Assembly (NCBI RefSeq): GCF_000281895.1
Contig: NZ_CM001558.1
Coordinates: 62,001-126,000 of the forward strand
DNA from: Pseudomonas fluorescens Q2-87
GTDB taxonomy: Bacteria > Pseudomonadota > Gammaproteobacteria > Pseudomonadales > Pseudomonadaceae
Length of the DNA: 64,000 nucleotides
Direction: 5' to 3'
The notes below the pieces were generated by a model. The model did not search any database, was not told the DNA's origin, and saw only the letters and a program-made list of their open reading frames with translations. Of the stretch, positions 45,300 through 54,612 are shown piece after piece. The position numbers were made by a program, and so were the translations under genes. Positions within the stretch are counted from its first letter, which is position 1. Every line of letters begins with the position of its first letter.

Positions 45300-46298
45300 A
45301 TGAAACTGAAGCGTTTGATGGCGGCAATGACCTTTGTCGCCGCTGGCGTTGCGACTGCCAACGCGGTTGCCGCTGTTGACCCTGCGATCCCGAGCTACAC
45401 CAAGACCACTGGTGTGTCGGGCAACCTGTCCAGCGTCGGCTCCGATACCCTGGCCAACCTGATGACCTTGTGGGCCGAGAACTACAAGAAAGAATACCCG
45501 AACGTAAATATCCAGATCCAAGCCGCCGGTTCCTCCACCGCGCCGCCCGCCCTCACCGAAGGCACCGCCAACCTGGGCCCGATGAGCCGCAAGATGAAGG
45601 ACAACGAGCTGCAGGCCTTCGAACAGAAGTACGGCTACAAGCCAACCGCAATCCCGGTGGCCGTGGACGCCCTGGCGGTATTCGTACACAAGGACAACCC
45701 GATCCAGCACCTGACCATGGAACAGGTCGACGCGATCTTCTCGTCCACCCGTCTGTGCGGCGCTAAAACCGACGTGAAGATCTGGGGCGACCTGGGCGTG
45801 ACCGGCGACCTGGCCAACAAGCCAGTGCAACTGTTCGGCCGTAACTCGGTGTCCGGCACTTACGGCTATTTCAAAGAAGAAGCCCTGTGCAAAGGCGACT
45901 ACAAGGCAAACGTCAACGAGCAACCTGGTTCGGCGTCGGTGGTGCAGTCCATCAGCTCTTCGCTCAACGGCATCGGTTATTCGGGCATCGGCTACAAGAC
46001 CGCCAGTGTGAAGACTGTGGCCTTGGCCAAGAAAGGCAGCACTGACTTCATCGAAGACACCGAAGAAAACGCCCTGAACGGCAAGTACCCGCTGTCGCGC
46101 TTCCTCTACGTCTACGTCAACAAGGCACCGAACAAGCCTCTGGCCCCGCTGGAAGCCGAGTTCGTGAAGCTGATCCTGTCCAAGCAAGGCCAGGAAGTCG
46201 TGGTCAAGGACGGCTACATCCCGGTACCGGCCAAGGTAGCTGCCAAGGCATTGGCTGACCTGGGTCTGGCGGAAGGCAGCAACGTCGCCAAGAAGTAA
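45300..46298 (+). CDS. pstS: Phosphate-binding protein PstS
   Basis: PstS is the periplasmic phosphate receptor of the high-affinity Pst transporter. The 332-residue protein has a signal peptide (cut near AVA-AV) and the phosphate-binding loop pattern ([38 protein letters not shown]). It is longer than E. coli PstS core in the same way as other Pseudomonas PstS. TAGGAG precedes the ATG, and the gene is under a Pho box. Confidence 0.96.
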   Translation: MKLKRLMAAMTFVAAGVATANAVAAVDPAIPSYTKTTGVSGNLSSVGSDTLANLMTLWAENYKKEYPNVNIQIQAAGSSTAPPALTEGTANLGPMSRKMKDNELQAFEQKYGYKPTAIPVAVDALAVFVHKDNPIQHLTMEQVDAIFSSTRLCGAKTDVKIWGDLGVTGDLANKPVQLFGRNSVSGTYGYFKEEALCKGDYKANVNEQPGSASVVQSISSSLNGIGYSGIGYKTASVKTVALAKKGSTDFIEDTEENALNGKYPLSRFLYVYVNKAPNKPLAPLEAEFVKLILSKQGQEVVVKDGYIPVPAKVAAKALADLGLAEGSNVAKK

Positions 46299-46303
46299 TA
46301 CCT

Positions 46304-46327
46304 GAGCCCGGGTCAACGCCCGGGCTC
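46304..46327 (+). terminator. GC-rich hairpin after pstS (partial terminator or mRNA stabiliser)
   Basis: GAGCCCGGG/CCCGGGCTC forms a perfect 9-bp stem around TCAACG, six bases after the pstS stop. No T-run follows, so it may protect the 3' end of pstS mRNA rather than terminate fully. Confidence 0.65.
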
Positions 46328-46328
46328 T

Positions 46329-46420
46329 CTGTGGGAGCGGGCTTGCTCGCGAATGCGGTGGATCAGTCGGCATCCATATCGAATGTGCTGGCCCCTTCGC
46401 GAGCAAGCCCGCTCCCACAG
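46329..46420. repeat. REP pair between pstS and pstC
   Basis: CTGTGGGAGCGGGCTTGCTC and its exact complement separated by ~40 bp. Confidence 0.92.
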
Positions 46421-46479
46421 GCACGAATTTTCCGTCCGCTGCCGCTTCTAGCTGGCGGCGGATTTGTTGCGTCACTGCA

Positions 46480-46497
46480 TTGTCATCTTTCTGTCAT
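46480..46497 (+). promoter_or_regulatory. Second Pho box, upstream of pstC
   Basis: TTGTCAT-CTTT-CTGTCAT is a strong 7-4-7 PhoB site. TAGGGT (46508-46513) lies 10 bp downstream as a -10. The predicted start of transcription is near 46520, the pstC ATG itself. Confidence 0.85.
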
Positions 46498-46519
46498 ACA
46501 GGATCGCTAGGGTGTGCGC

Positions 46520-48805
46520 ATGAATGATCTGGCCAATTCCCCAATGACTACGACTTCCCCTCCCAAGCGCATTGACTTCAATACGCCTGAGCTGCAACGC
46601 AAGCGCCGCATCCGTGCGCTCAAGGATCGCCTGACTCGCTGGTATGTCCTGATCGGCGGCCTCGCCGTCCTGGCCGCCATTACCTTGATCTTCTTCTTCC
46701 TGGCCTACGTGGTGCTGCCGCTGTTCCAGGGCGCGGACCTGACCGCCAAGGAATCGATCACCCCGGCTTGGATGCAAGATGCCGGCAAACCCCTGATGAT
46801 CGCCATCGAAGAGCAGAACCAAGTCGCCCTGCGGGTTTCCGACAAGGGCCAGGCGCTGTTTTTCGACATCAACAGTGGTGCCGAACTGCGTCGGGTCAAT
46901 CTGCCGATCCCGGCCGGCGCCAGCGTCACCTCCATTGGCGAAGATCAGCCCGGCAGTCCGCTGGTGGCGATCGGCCTGTCCAACGGCCAGGCGCTGGTGT
47001 TCCGTCACACCTATAACGTCACGTACCCGGACGGCAAGAAGACCATCTCGCCTGCCGTCGAATATCCCTATGGCGAGACCCCGATTGCGTTGAACGAGCA
47101 GGGCGCGGCACTGGAGCATGTCAGCCTCAACGCCACGGATTCGACCCTGTTGCTGGCCGGTTCCAGCGGTGCCCAGTTGCAGGTGCTGTCCTTGACCCGC
47201 GAAGAAAACATGATGACCGGCGAAACCACCAGCGAGCAGACGCGTATCGATCTGCCGCAGATGACGGAGCCGGTGAAGAACATCTTCGTCGACCCGCGCC
47301 AGCAATGGCTCTACGTGGTCAATGGGCGCGCCCAGGCCGATGTATTCAGCCTGCGGGACAAGAGCCTGAACGGTCGCTACAAGTTGTTGGAAAACGGCGA
47401 AGCCCAAGTCACCGCCGCAACCCAGTTGGTGGGCGGGATTTCGCTGATCTTCGGCGACTCCAGAGGTGGCCTGGCCCAATGGTTCATGGCCCGGGATCCG
47501 GACGGTGAGCAGCGCCTGAAGCAGATCCGCACCTTCCAGATGGGCACCGCGCCTATCGTTGAAATCACTGCCGAGGAACGGCGCAAAGGCTTCGTCGCCC
47601 TCGATGCGGCCGGCAAGCTCGGTGTGTTCCACAGCACTGCCCATCGCACCTTGCTGGTGGACCAGGTGGTCGACGGCCAAGGCGTGTTCGGCATGTCGCC
47701 CCGGGCCAATCGCCTGATCGTGGAGCAGGGCGGCAAGCTGCAGCCGCTGACGCTGGACAACCCGCACCCGGAAGTCTCGTGGAGCGCGTTGTGGAGCAAG
47801 GTCTGGTACGAAAACTACGACGAGCCTAAATACGTCTGGCAATCGACTGCCGCCAACACCGACTTCGAACCCAAGCTGAGCCTCTCGCCGCTGACCTTCG
47901 GTACCCTCAAGGCCGCGTTCTACGCGATGCTGCTGGCCGCTCCGCTGGCGGTTGCCGCGGCGATCTACACCGCCTATTTCATGGCCCCGGGCATGCGCCG
48001 CAAGGTCAAGCCGGTGATCGAGTTGATGGAAGCGATGCCGACGGTGATCCTCGGTTTCTTCGCGGGCCTGTTCCTGGCGCCGTATGTTGAAGGGCACCTG
48101 CCGGGCATCTTCAGCCTGTTGATGTTGCTGCCGATCGGCATCCTGGTGGCCGGTTTCGTCTTCAGTCGCCTGCCTGAATCCATTCGCCTGAAGGTGCCGG
48201 AAGGCTGGGAAAGCGCGATGCTGATCCCGGTGATCCTGTTCGTCGGCTGGCTCTCGCTGTACATGAGCCCGTACATGGAGGCCTGGTTCTTCGGCGGCGA
48301 CATGCGCATGTGGATCTCCCATGACCTGGGCATCACCTATGACCAGCGCAACGCTCTGGTGGTTGGCCTGGCGATGGGCTTCGCGGTTATCCCGAACATT
48401 TATTCCATTGCCGAAGACGCCGTATTCAGCGTGCCACGCGGCCTGACCCTGGGCTCCCTGGCCCTTGGCGCCACGCCGTGGCAGACCATGACCCGCGTGG
48501 TGATCCTCACCGCCAGCCCAGGTATTTTCTCGGCGCTGATGATCGGCATGGGCCGTGCGGTGGGCGAAACGATGATCGTGCTGATGGCCACCGGCAACAC
48601 GCCGGTCATGGAAATGAACCTGTTCGAAGGCCTGCGCACCCTGGCGGCCAACGTGGCGGTGGAAATGCCCGAATCGGAAGTCGGCGGCAGCCATTACCGC
48701 GTGCTGTTCCTGTCGGCGCTGGTGCTGCTGTTGTTCACCTTCGTCATGAACACCCTCGCCGAGCTGATCCGTCAGCGTCTGCGCAAGAAATATTCGTCGC
48801 TTTAA
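46520..48805 (+). CDS. pstC: Phosphate ABC transporter permease PstC, with large periplasmic domain
   Basis: From ATG 46520 the protein has 761 residues, more than twice E. coli PstC (319). A basic N-terminus and TM1 (~41-69) precede a ~390-residue extracytoplasmic domain (~70-455) of repeated beta-strand patterns (SDKGQALFFDINSGAELRRV, LSNGQALVF) that looks like a beta-propeller. The PstC permease core (~458-761) then has about five to six helices and the EAA-type coupling loop (PRGLTLGSLALGATPWQT). An alternative start is ATG 46544, relevant because the Pho promoter may begin transcripts at ~46520. Sixteen bases separate it from pstA. Confidence 0.93.
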   Translation: MNDLANSPMTTTSPPKRIDFNTPELQRKRRIRALKDRLTRWYVLIGGLAVLAAITLIFFFLAYVVLPLFQGADLTAKESITPAWMQDAGKPLMIAIEEQNQVALRVSDKGQALFFDINSGAELRRVNLPIPAGASVTSIGEDQPGSPLVAIGLSNGQALVFRHTYNVTYPDGKKTISPAVEYPYGETPIALNEQGAALEHVSLNATDSTLLLAGSSGAQLQVLSLTREENMMTGETTSEQTRIDLPQMTEPVKNIFVDPRQQWLYVVNGRAQADVFSLRDKSLNGRYKLLENGEAQVTAATQLVGGISLIFGDSRGGLAQWFMARDPDGEQRLKQIRTFQMGTAPIVEITAEERRKGFVALDAAGKLGVFHSTAHRTLLVDQVVDGQGVFGMSPRANRLIVEQGGKLQPLTLDNPHPEVSWSALWSKVWYENYDEPKYVWQSTAANTDFEPKLSLSPLTFGTLKAAFYAMLLAAPLAVAAAIYTAYFMAPGMRRKVKPVIELMEAMPTVILGFFAGLFLAPYVEGHLPGIFSLLMLLPIGILVAGFVFSRLPESIRLKVPEGWESAMLIPVILFVGWLSLYMSPYMEAWFFGGDMRMWISHDLGITYDQRNALVVGLAMGFAVIPNIYSIAEDAVFSVPRGLTLGSLALGATPWQTMTRVVILTASPGIFSALMIGMGRAVGETMIVLMATGNTPVMEMNLFEGLRTLAANVAVEMPESEVGGSHYRVLFLSALVLLLFTFVMNTLAELIRQRLRKKYSSL

Positions 48806-48820
48806 GAAAGGTAGAAGTCT

Positions 48821-50491
48821 GTGAAACAGAACTCCCTGAAAGGATGGTTCAAGAGCGGCGCCCCCGGCGTCTGGATCAGCGGTGGCGCGGTGTCCATCGC
48901 GGTCATCATGACCATTGGCCTGCTGGCGGTGATCGCTGTGCGCGGCCTGGGTCACTTCTGGCCGGCGGATCTGATCCATGCCAACTACAACGTGCCCGGC
49001 ATGCCCGCGCACTTGGTGGTGGGCGAAGTGGTGCAGAAAGAAGAAGTACCGCGCGAACGCCTGAAAAGCGCCGGCCTGCCGGTGCCGGACGAAGGCCCTG
49101 AGTTCATGACCCGCGAGCTGGTCAAGGTGGGTAACCGGGACCTGAACGGCACCGACTTCACCTGGATCGTCGGCGACTGGCTGACCAACCAGACCACGCC
49201 GCCGGAGCTGATGGCCATCGAGCGTCGTGAGTGGGGCAATTTCTACGGCTACCTGGTCAACGTCAAGGAAGACGGCAAGGTCATTGCCGAAGGCGAGGCC
49301 GCCTGGCCGCAGCTGCAGGCTCGCGTACAACGCGTCAACCAGCTGGCAGGCGAACTCAAGACCTTGGAAAAAGTTGATATCGGCGCCATCAACGCCGGCC
49401 TGGAGCGCATCCGCCTGCACGGGCGCAAACTGGAGCTGGATGGCAAGCTCGACGCCACCGCCCAGGCAGACCTGGAAGGCGAGCGCGCCGAACTCAACGC
49501 CCGTTACAAGGACATCGAAGCACGCCTGTCCGACCTGCATGCGCAGTTCAATCGCGACAGCCTGACGGCCCGCGATGCCAACGGCAAGGAAGTGGAAATC
49601 GGCATCGGCAAGGTGGTGCACGCCTACCAGCCGAACGCCATGGGCACGTTCACCAAGCTCGGTTTCTATTTCAGCAAGGTCTGGGAATTTCTCAGCGACG
49701 ATCCTCGCGAAGCCAACACCGAGGGCGGGATCTTCCCGGCTATCTTCGGCACGGTGATGATGACCCTGATCATGGCGATGATCGTGACGCCATTCGGTGT
49801 GCTGGCCGCGGTGTACCTGCGTGAATACGCCCGCCAAGGGCCGATGACCCGCCTGATCCGTATCGCGGTGAACAACCTGGCAGGCGTACCGGCCATCGTC
49901 TACGGCGTGTTCGGCCTGGGCTTTTTCGTCTACGTGCTGGGTGGCTCGCTCGACCGCTTGTTCTTCCCCGAGGCCTTGCCGGCGCCAACCTTCGGCACCC
50001 CGGGGCTGCTCTGGGCTTCCCTGACTTTGGCGCTGCTGGCGGTGCCGGTGGTGATCGTCGCCACCGAGGAAGGCCTGGCGCGGATCCCGCGGACCGTGCG
50101 CGAGGGCTCTCTGGCTCTGGGCGCGACCAAGGCCGAGACCTTGTGGAAAATCGTCCTGCCCATGGCGAGCCCGGCCATGATGACCGGCATGATCCTCGCC
50201 GTGGCCCGTGCCGCCGGCGAAGTGGCGCCGCTGATGCTGGTGGGCGTGGTGAAACTGGCCCCGTCGCTGCCGCTGGACGGCAACTACCCGTACCTGCACC
50301 TTGACCAGAAAATCATGCACTTGGGCTTTCATATCTACGACGTCGGCTTCCAGAGCCCGAACGTCGAAGCGGCACGACCGCTGGTGTACGCCACGGCGCT
50401 GTTGCTGGTGCTGGTGATCGCCACGCTCAACCTGTCGGCGGTGTGGATCCGTAACCACCTGCGTGAGAAGTACAAGGCGTTGGATAGTTGA
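48821..50491 (+). CDS. pstA: Phosphate ABC transporter permease PstA, with large periplasmic domain
   Basis: The 556-residue protein starts with GTG after AAGGTAGAAG; E. coli PstA has 296 residues. TM1 lies at ~17-45. Residues ~46-300 form an extracytoplasmic domain with a strongly charged helical segment (~160-245), predicted coiled coil. The permease core (~302-556) has five helices and the EAA loop (PRTVREGSLALGATKAETLWK). Paired with the enlarged PstC, it implies a matching periplasmic assembly. Confidence 0.94.
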   Translation: MKQNSLKGWFKSGAPGVWISGGAVSIAVIMTIGLLAVIAVRGLGHFWPADLIHANYNVPGMPAHLVVGEVVQKEEVPRERLKSAGLPVPDEGPEFMTRELVKVGNRDLNGTDFTWIVGDWLTNQTTPPELMAIERREWGNFYGYLVNVKEDGKVIAEGEAAWPQLQARVQRVNQLAGELKTLEKVDIGAINAGLERIRLHGRKLELDGKLDATAQADLEGERAELNARYKDIEARLSDLHAQFNRDSLTARDANGKEVEIGIGKVVHAYQPNAMGTFTKLGFYFSKVWEFLSDDPREANTEGGIFPAIFGTVMMTLIMAMIVTPFGVLAAVYLREYARQGPMTRLIRIAVNNLAGVPAIVYGVFGLGFFVYVLGGSLDRLFFPEALPAPTFGTPGLLWASLTLALLAVPVVIVATEEGLARIPRTVREGSLALGATKAETLWKIVLPMASPAMMTGMILAVARAAGEVAPLMLVGVVKLAPSLPLDGNYPYLHLDQKIMHLGFHIYDVGFQSPNVEAARPLVYATALLLVLVIATLNLSAVWIRNHLREKYKALDS

Positions 50492-50498
50492 TTTTCAT

Positions 50499-50589
50499 GT
50501 GGGAGCGGGCTTGCTCGCGAAGACGGCGGCACATCCTGTAGAGATGCAAGCTGACACACCGCTTTCGCGAGCAAGCCCGCTCCCACAGA
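50499..50589. repeat. REP pair between pstA and pstB
   Basis: TGTGGGAGCGGGCTTGCTCG and its complement about 45 bp apart, inside the pst operon. Confidence 0.92.
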
Positions 50590-50654
50590 TACACAGATTG
50601 GCATGGCCGCTTAGTGGTCAACCGAACCGAATTTGTTAGCACAGGGAGCCTCCC

Positions 50655-51488
50655 ATGCAACACGAAGTACAAGCACGCGGCATCAACATGTCGGCCCTGG
50701 GTCGCGACAAGCAGAGCCTGGACCTGGCGCAGGAAACCGTCGCCATCGAAGTGCCGGGCCTGAGCCTGTTCTACGGCCAGAAGCAGGCGCTGTATGACGT
50801 CAGCCTGAACATCCCGAAACAACGCGTCACCGCGTTCATCGGTCCGTCGGGCTGCGGCAAGTCGACTTTGCTGCGCACCTTCAACCGCATGAACGACCTG
50901 GTGGACGGCTGCCGCGTGGAGGGTGAAATCAACCTCTACGGCAACAACATCTACCGCAAGGGCGAGGACGTGGCCGAGCTGCGTCGTCGCGTGGGCATGG
51001 TGTTCCAGAAGCCCAACCCATTCCCCAAGACCATCTATGAAAACGTGGTCTACGGCCTGCGCATCCAAGGCATCAACAAGAAGCGTATCCTCGACGAAGC
51101 GGTGGAGTGGGCCCTCAAGGGCGCGGCGCTGTGGGATGAGGTCAAGGATCGCCTGCATGAGTCGGCACTGGGCTTGTCCGGTGGTCAACAGCAGCGCCTG
51201 GTGATTGCCCGCACCATCGCGGTGGAGCCGGAAGTGTTGCTGCTCGACGAACCTTGCTCGGCCCTGGACCCGATCTCGACCTTGAAAGTCGAGGAATTGA
51301 TCTACGAACTCAAGTCCAAGTTCACCATTGTCATCGTGACCCACAACATGCAGCAGGCGGCGCGGGTGTCCGACTACACCGCGTTCATGTACATGGGCAA
51401 ACTGGTGGAATTCGGCGACACCGACACCTTGTTCACCAATCCGGCCAAGAAGCAGACCGAAGACTACATTACCGGTCGCTATGGCTAG
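50655..51488 (+). CDS. pstB: Phosphate ABC transporter ATP-binding protein PstB
   Basis: PstB powers phosphate import through PstCA. The 277-residue ATPase has Walker [10 protein letters not shown] (63-71), the signature LSGGQQQRL, Walker [13 protein letters not shown] and the H-loop VTHNM. The extra ~25 N-terminal residues are typical of Pseudomonas. AGGGAG precedes the ATG by six bases. Confidence 0.98.
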   Translation: MQHEVQARGINMSALGRDKQSLDLAQETVAIEVPGLSLFYGQKQALYDVSLNIPKQRVTAFIGPSGCGKSTLLRTFNRMNDLVDGCRVEGEINLYGNNIYRKGEDVAELRRRVGMVFQKPNPFPKTIYENVVYGLRIQGINKKRILDEAVEWALKGAALWDEVKDRLHESALGLSGGQQQRLVIARTIAVEPEVLLLDEPCSALDPISTLKVEELIYELKSKFTIVIVTHNMQQAARVSDYTAFMYMGKLVEFGDTDTLFTNPAKKQTEDYITGRYG

Positions 51489-51590
51489 CGGCAGCTGCGA
51501 GCCGCAAGCTTCAAGCGGCAAGTAAAGGCAGTTCAGCGTAACGACACAAATTAGCTTGCAGCTTGAAGCTTGCAGCTCACAGCTTTTGCG
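51488..51590. repeat. Third repeat family (AGCTTGCAGCTTGAAGCTTG) between pstB and phoU
   Basis: GCTGCGAGCCGCAAGCTTCA and AGCTTGCAGCTTGAAGCTTG form an imperfect inverted pair across ~100 bp. The same unit recurs at 57421-57491 between phoB and phoR. Confidence 0.8.
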
Positions 51591-51600
51591 GAGCAAAACC

Positions 51601-52362
51601 ATGATTTCGAAGGAAGGCCTTACCCACCACATTTCCGCACAGTTCAACGCCGAGCTGGAGGAGGTGCGCAGCCACCTGCTGGCCATGGGCGGCCTGGTGG
51701 AAAAACAGGTCAACGACGCGGTCACCGCGCTGATCGAGGCCGACTCCGGCCTGGCCCAGCAAGTGCGTGAGATCGACGACCAGATCAACCAGATGGAACG
51801 CAACATCGACGAGGAATGCCTGCGCATCCTGGCCCGTCGCCAGCCGGCCGCTTCCGACCTGCGGCTGATCATCAGCATCTCCAAGTCGGTGATCGACCTG
51901 GAGCGGATCGGCGACGAAGCCACCAAGATCGCCCGCCGCGCCATCCAGTTGTGCGAAGAAGGCGAAGCGCCGCGCGGTTACGTCGAGGTGCGCCACATCG
52001 GCGACCAGGTGCGCAATATGGTTCGCGATGCCCTGGACGCCTTTGCCCGCTTCGACGCCGATCTGGCATTGTCGGTGGCCCAGTACGACAAGATCATCGA
52101 CCGCGAGTACAAGACCGCCCTGCGTGAGTTGGCGACCTACATGATGGAGGACCCGCGCTCGATCTCGCGGGTGCTGAGCATCATCTGGGTGCTGCGCTCT
52201 CTGGAGCGTATCGGCGATCATGCGCGCAACATCTCGGAACTTGTGATCTATCTGGTGCGCGGCACCGATGTCCGTCATTTGGGCCTCAAGCGCATGAAGG
52301 AAGAAGTTGAGGGCACCTTGTCCGAAACCGCTAATGTTCCGGGCGAAGCTGACGATAAGTAA
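51601..52362 (+). CDS. phoU: Phosphate signalling protein PhoU
   Basis: PhoU links transporter state to the PhoR kinase and keeps the Pho regulon off when phosphate is plentiful. From ATG 51601 (GGAG upstream) it has 253 residues in two three-helix bundles, each with the metal-binding (E/D)xxxD-type pattern seen as DLERIGDEATKIARRA and SLERIGDHARNISELV. The in-frame start at 51556 falls in the repeat and was rejected. Confidence 0.97.
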   Translation: MISKEGLTHHISAQFNAELEEVRSHLLAMGGLVEKQVNDAVTALIEADSGLAQQVREIDDQINQMERNIDEECLRILARRQPAASDLRLIISISKSVIDLERIGDEATKIARRAIQLCEEGEAPRGYVEVRHIGDQVRNMVRDALDAFARFDADLALSVAQYDKIIDREYKTALRELATYMMEDPRSISRVLSIIWVLRSLERIGDHARNISELVIYLVRGTDVRHLGLKRMKEEVEGTLSETANVPGEADDK

Positions 52363-52378
52363 GATTGCCAAGAAAAGC

Positions 52379-52406
52379 GCCCGGCCTTCTGGTCGGGCTT
52401 TTTTTT
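52379..52406 (+). terminator. Terminator of the pst-phoU operon
   Basis: GCCCGGCC/GGTCGGGC (one G-T pair) with a TTCT loop and eight T, 16 bases after phoU. Confidence 0.93.
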
Positions 52407-52531
52407 GGAATTTTTTTTTAATCGTCAGCAGCACCCCGCGAACGAAAAGTCCCGGCGTGACTGAAGGTTTTTGGCAATGTGCCATCAGTAAAAGCGGTAT
52501 GCTTGCCGGGATTTTTTAGAGGTGTATCTGG

Positions 52532-53494
52532 ATGAGTAAGGTCAGTGTGTTGGTCGTGGACGATGCTTCGTTCATTCGTGACCTGGTGAAGAAGTGCCTG
52601 CGCAACTACTTCCCGGGCATCCGCATCGAGGACGCGGTGAACGGCAAGAAAGCCCAGGCTGTGCTGGCTCGCGAGGCGTTCGACCTGGTGCTGTGCGATT
52701 GGGAAATGCCGGAGATGTCCGGCCTGGAACTGCTGACCTGGTGCCGCCAGCAGGATAACCTCAAGGGCATGCCGTTCGTGATGGTTACCAGCCGCGGCGA
52801 CAAGGAAAACGTGGTCCAGGCGATCCAGGCCGGCGTTTCCGGCTACGTCAGCAAGCCGTTCACCAACGAACAGTTGCTGACCAAGGTCAAACAGGCCCTG
52901 CACAAAGTCGGCAAGCTCGACACCCTGATGAACAGCGCGCCAACCAAGATGAATTCGGCGTTCGGCAATGATTCCCTCAGCGCTCTTACAGGCGGCAAGG
53001 CTGCGCCGGTTGCTGCGGCGGCCCCTGCGGTGAATCCTTTCGCCAAGCCCGCTGCCGTTGCCGCCGCCCCGGCTGCTGCACCCGCCGCTGCACCGGCTCG
53101 GGGTCTGCTCAACAGCCCGCCCGTCAAAGCCCCGGCTGCCTCGGCCGCGCCGGCCGGCAACCGTGGCCAGGGCCAGTTGCGCCTGTCCAGCGGCACCCAG
53201 CCATGCGTGATCAAGGCCCTGAGCCTCAAGGAAGCGCTGCTGGTGGTCAAGCGCTCCGACACCCTGCCGCAAGTGCTCGAAGGCGCGGTGCTGGACATGG
53301 AGCAGGGTGACAACGCCGAGACCGCTCGTCTGAACGGTTACCTGCACGCCATCGTCGCCCACGAACAGACTCCCGACAGCGAATGGCTGCAACTGACCTT
53401 CCGCTTCGTCGACAAAGACCCGCAGAAACTTGACTACATCTCCCGCCTGATCGCCCGCGGCACCGCGCAGAAGCACTTCGTTCCGGGCGCCTGA
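52532..53494 (+). CDS. Orphan response regulator with Ala/Pro linker and unassigned C-terminal domain
   Basis: The 320-residue protein begins with a CheY-like receiver (phospho-acceptor D56 in LCDWEMPEMSG, conserved Lys in SKPF). An Ala/Pro-rich linker (~150-210) leads to a ~105-residue C-terminal domain rich in beta-strand pattern (CVIKALSLKEALLVV, LEGAVLDMEQGD). That domain has some resemblance to PilZ but lacks the RxxxR and DxSxxG c-di-GMP motifs. No DNA-binding or kinase domain is present. It keeps its place after phoU in P. aeruginosa, as I recall. The function is unknown. Confidence 0.82.
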   Translation: MSKVSVLVVDDASFIRDLVKKCLRNYFPGIRIEDAVNGKKAQAVLAREAFDLVLCDWEMPEMSGLELLTWCRQQDNLKGMPFVMVTSRGDKENVVQAIQAGVSGYVSKPFTNEQLLTKVKQALHKVGKLDTLMNSAPTKMNSAFGNDSLSALTGGKAAPVAAAAPAVNPFAKPAAVAAAPAAAPAAAPARGLLNSPPVKAPAASAAPAGNRGQGQLRLSSGTQPCVIKALSLKEALLVVKRSDTLPQVLEGAVLDMEQGDNAETARLNGYLHAIVAHEQTPDSEWLQLTFRFVDKDPQKLDYISRLIARGTAQKHFVPGA

Positions 53495-53503
53495 TCCGGC
53501 TGC

Positions 53504-53558
53504 TATCGCGAGCAAGTTCACTTCCACTCTCCCTGTGGGAGCGCGCTTGCTCGCGATG
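53504..53558. repeat. Degenerate REP pair
   Basis: TATCGCGAGCAAGTTCACTT and GTGGGAGCGCGCTTGCTCGC face each other with a very short centre (~10 bp). Confidence 0.8.
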
Positions 53559-53677
53559 GGGCAATGAGATCCAACACCGATCGCTGATCCAATTTTGAAA
53601 CATCCGTCGACTACGCTGGTCCATCCCAGCTGCTAGGCTGCTGTGCAGGCCTTCATTTCTCGACAGAACCTTTGCCC

Positions 53678-54574
53678 ATGCTCGCGCACTTGCTGTTTGC
53701 CTGTGGTCTTGTCCTGGCCTCCACTTCGGCCGCGGCCATGACGATCTACAAATCCACCGATGCCAATGGCGTGGTGTCCTATAGCGACCGTCCCAGCCGA
53801 GGCGCCCAGGTGTTCGTGTTTCGCGACCGCATGGTGGAGCGCCTGGAGCGCCAGGTGTTTCTTGATATCCAGAAGCACAAAGGTGCGGACGCTGTATTCG
53901 TGCGCAACGACCTGTACGCGCCGGTGGAGATCGAGTTGAGTTTCGCCGGGCTCAAGAACGTGAGCGGGGCGCCGAGCCGGCCGATTCGCCGGGTGCTGCC
54001 GGCGCGCAGTAACCTGCGCCTGGCGTTGCTCACGGCCACCCGGCCAGGCAGGCCGCTGGTGTATACCCCGAGGTTCGAATACTCCCTGGGTGACCCTGCG
54101 GACGCGGCGCAGGCCTATCGTTACCCGTTACCCTGGCGAGGCGGGCCGTTCCGGTTGAGCCAGGGTGCCAACGGCCAATACAGTCACTACGGCCCGAAAA
54201 ACCGCTACGCCATGGACATCGCCATGCCCGAAGGCACGCCGATCATCGCGGCGCGGGGCGGTGTAGTGATCAAGACGGAAAACCAGCAGACCGGTCGTGG
54301 CGATGATCCCTCGGGCAACTTCGTGCGGGTGCTGCACGATGACGGGACCATGGGCGTCTACCTGCATCTGCAAAAAGGTTCGGTGAATGTGCGGGAAGGG
54401 CAGCGTGTCGGGGTGGGCACGCCCTTGGCATTGTCGGGCAACACCGGCAACAGCTCCGGCCCGCACCTGCATTTCGTGGTGCAGCGCAATACCGGGCTGG
54501 GGCTGGTGTCGATTCCCTACCAGTTCAATCAACCGGTGGGGGAGCTGCCCAACTTTGCGCTGGGCAAGCAATAG
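53678..54574 (+). CDS. M23-family peptidoglycan metallopeptidase with DUF4124-like N-terminus
   Basis: From ATG 53678 the protein has 298 residues. A signal peptide (cut near AAA-MT) is followed by a DUF4124-type strand region (YKSTDANGVVSYSDRPS). The LytM/M23 domain (~150-285) has the zinc ligands in HYGPKNRYAMD and GPHLHF. It is a candidate murein endopeptidase or an EnvC-like activator, and the full ligand set suggests it is active. A TTG at 53672 is in frame but the ATG is preferred. Confidence 0.87.
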   Translation: MLAHLLFACGLVLASTSAAAMTIYKSTDANGVVSYSDRPSRGAQVFVFRDRMVERLERQVFLDIQKHKGADAVFVRNDLYAPVEIELSFAGLKNVSGAPSRPIRRVLPARSNLRLALLTATRPGRPLVYTPRFEYSLGDPADAAQAYRYPLPWRGGPFRLSQGANGQYSHYGPKNRYAMDIAMPEGTPIIAARGGVVIKTENQQTGRGDDPSGNFVRVLHDDGTMGVYLHLQKGSVNVREGQRVGVGTPLALSGNTGNSSGPHLHFVVQRNTGLGLVSIPYQFNQPVGELPNFALGKQ

Positions 54575-54612
54575 CACGGGACTTATGTTCAGCCTCCAGG
54601 GCAGGTTGATGC

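Noticed and set aside
46472..50458. A 1328-codon open frame on the minus strand across pstC and pstA
   Set aside because: It is antisense to two genes with clear transporter motifs, is very rich in His, Gln, Arg and Gly, and has no family pattern. Long antisense frames are expected from GC-rich codon use.
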